NCBI GenBank assembly: GCA_003864535.1
Contig: BHEQ01000120.1
Span: forward strand, 1 to 6,366
Source: Gammaproteobacteria bacterium
GTDB lineage: Bacteria > Pseudomonadota > Gammaproteobacteria > Cardiobacteriales > Wohlfahrtiimonadaceae
Reading direction: 5' to 3'
DNA length: 6,366 nt
Below, in pieces: positions 5,606 through 6,366 of the stretch. Each line of letters starts with the position of its first letter. Position 1 is the first letter of the stretch. Below the pieces are notes generated by a model that had not been told where the DNA came from, searched no databases, and worked only from the letters and a program-made list of their open reading frames with translations. A program made the translations under genes and the position numbers.

Positions 5606-6366
5606 TTATTCAAGAGGAAAAGGTATCCCAATCTTCCAGCTCTTTGAAATTTTAAGAGCTGCCGCTATTTGCTTAGCATTTAAACGTGCTTTAAGCAGCG
5701 CTTGATTAGTCGGTGCATATTCATTACCTTGTTTTGCGGAAAGATCATAGAGGGCATATGCAAGAATTAGATTTTCAGGAGTGCCAGCGCCTGTTTCGTG
5801 CATAAGTGCTAAATTAAATTGGGCATATTGATTATTTTGATTGGCTGATAGCCACGACCATTTAACCGCAGCTTCTAAGTCTTTATCTACACCAATGCCA
5901 TTATTATGCATCCAGCCTAGCTTCATTTGTGCATTAGCATTACCTTGCACCGCAGCTAGTTGATACCACTTTGCGGCAAGAACAAAGTCTTGTTCCAGAC
6001 CATCACCATTTTCATAAAGCCAGGCTAAATTATATTGTGCATCAGCATTGCCTTGATTTGCAGCAAGTTTATACCATTTAGCGGCGGTAATAAAATCCTT
6101 AGAAACGCCATCACCTTTATAATATAAATTACCAAGATTGCGTTGGGCAAAGCTCTCTCCTTGTGTGGCTGCAAGTTCATACCATTTGCTTGCCTGACTT
6201 AAATTCTTATCAAATCCAACGCCATATTCATAAGCAAAACCTATTTCAATTTGTGCAACCGCACTTCCTTGATCCGCAGCAAGTTGAAACCATTTAAGAG
6301 CTTCATTTAAATCTTTAGTTGTGCCCTCGCCAAATTTATACATTCCTCCTAGATTATATTGCCCTG
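5606..6366 (-). CDS. Sel1-repeat (SLR/TPR-like) protein, C-terminal part; 5' end outside window
   Basis: The visible 252 residues consist of six Sel1-like repeats of 36 residues (the first cut at 34) followed by a 38-residue tail. Each unit follows A.AQ.NLG..Y..G.GV.KD...A.KWY.LAA.QGN; examples are YYKGDGVSKDFITAAKWYKL and YENGDGLEQDFVLAAKWYQL. The sixth (MHETGAGTPENLILAYALYD) is more divergent. The tail has the ALLKARLNAKQIAAALKIS and W pattern common at the ends of Sel1 proteins. Such repeats form alpha-solenoids that bind other proteins; in Legionella, relatives such as LpnE and EnhC affect host interaction, but no specific role can be given here. The frame is open to the window edge and codes GQYNLGG before the Met at 6343-6341. 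That Met lies inside a repeat and is not the true start, even though AGGAGGA directly precedes it. Signal peptide and full repeat count are off the window. It is convergent with the pump gene. Confidence 0.9.
   Translation of the reverse strand, partial: GQYNLGGMYKFGEGTTKDLNEALKWFQLAADQGSAVAQIEIGFAYEYGVGFDKNLSQASKWYELAATQGESFAQRNLGNLYYKGDGVSKDFITAAKWYKLAANQGNADAQYNLAWLYENGDGLEQDFVLAAKWYQLAAVQGNANAQMKLGWMHNNGIGVDKDLEAAVKWSWLSANQNNQYAQFNLALMHETGAGTPENLILAYALYDLSAKQGNEYAPTNQALLKARLNAKQIAAALKISKSWKIGIPFPLE

Noticed and set aside
5606..6366. 108-base periodicity as a CRISPR or non-coding tandem repeat
   Set aside because: The period is exactly 36 codons in an open frame and the unit is the Sel1 repeat; conservation is at the protein level and the DNA units are diverged.

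Overview
This window is an AT-rich stretch of bacterial chromosome, most likely from a gammaproteobacterium. The best phylogenetic clue is a close EpmC (EF-P hydroxylase, YfcM) homologue, a family found mainly in Gammaproteobacteria. An Rpn-type PD-(D/E)XK gene, a Sel1-repeat gene and low GC would fit a Legionellales or Francisella-like lineage, possibly host-associated. That narrower placement is inference.

Layout: (i) 1-195, minus strand: the first 65 codons of a Rpn/PD-(D/E)XK nuclease-transposase family gene, cut by the left edge. (ii) 196-279: an 84-base gap holding that gene's probable promoter. (iii) 280-816, minus: epmC, complete. (iv) 817-1102: a 286-base AT-rich divergent intergenic region with an extended -10 promoter for epmC, a weaker promoter candidate for the rightward efflux genes, and repeated CTGTAAA motifs that could be an operator. 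(v) 1103-2254 and 2411-5482, plus: a two-gene RND efflux unit, a periplasmic adaptor followed by a 1023-residue HAE1-type inner-membrane pump. No outer-membrane channel gene and no regulator gene are visible beside them. (vi) 2255-2410: an unusually long 156-base gap inside this unit, mostly filled by a two-hairpin repeat. (vii) 5483-5605: a convergent intergenic region with a related GC-rich repeat inside a 9-bp terminal inverted repeat, probably also a transcription terminator. (viii) 5606-6366, minus: the C-terminal part of a Sel1-repeat protein that runs off the right edge.

The adaptor and pump should work together as a proton-driven tripartite exporter, with a TolC/OprM-type channel encoded elsewhere. 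EpmC acts in translation (EF-P modification) and has no evident link to the pump. I see no strong case for an undescribed multi-gene system. The most notable non-standard features are the two related structured repeats flanking the pump gene, an Asn/Lys/Ala-rich insertion in the adaptor, and the CTGTAAA repeats upstream of it.
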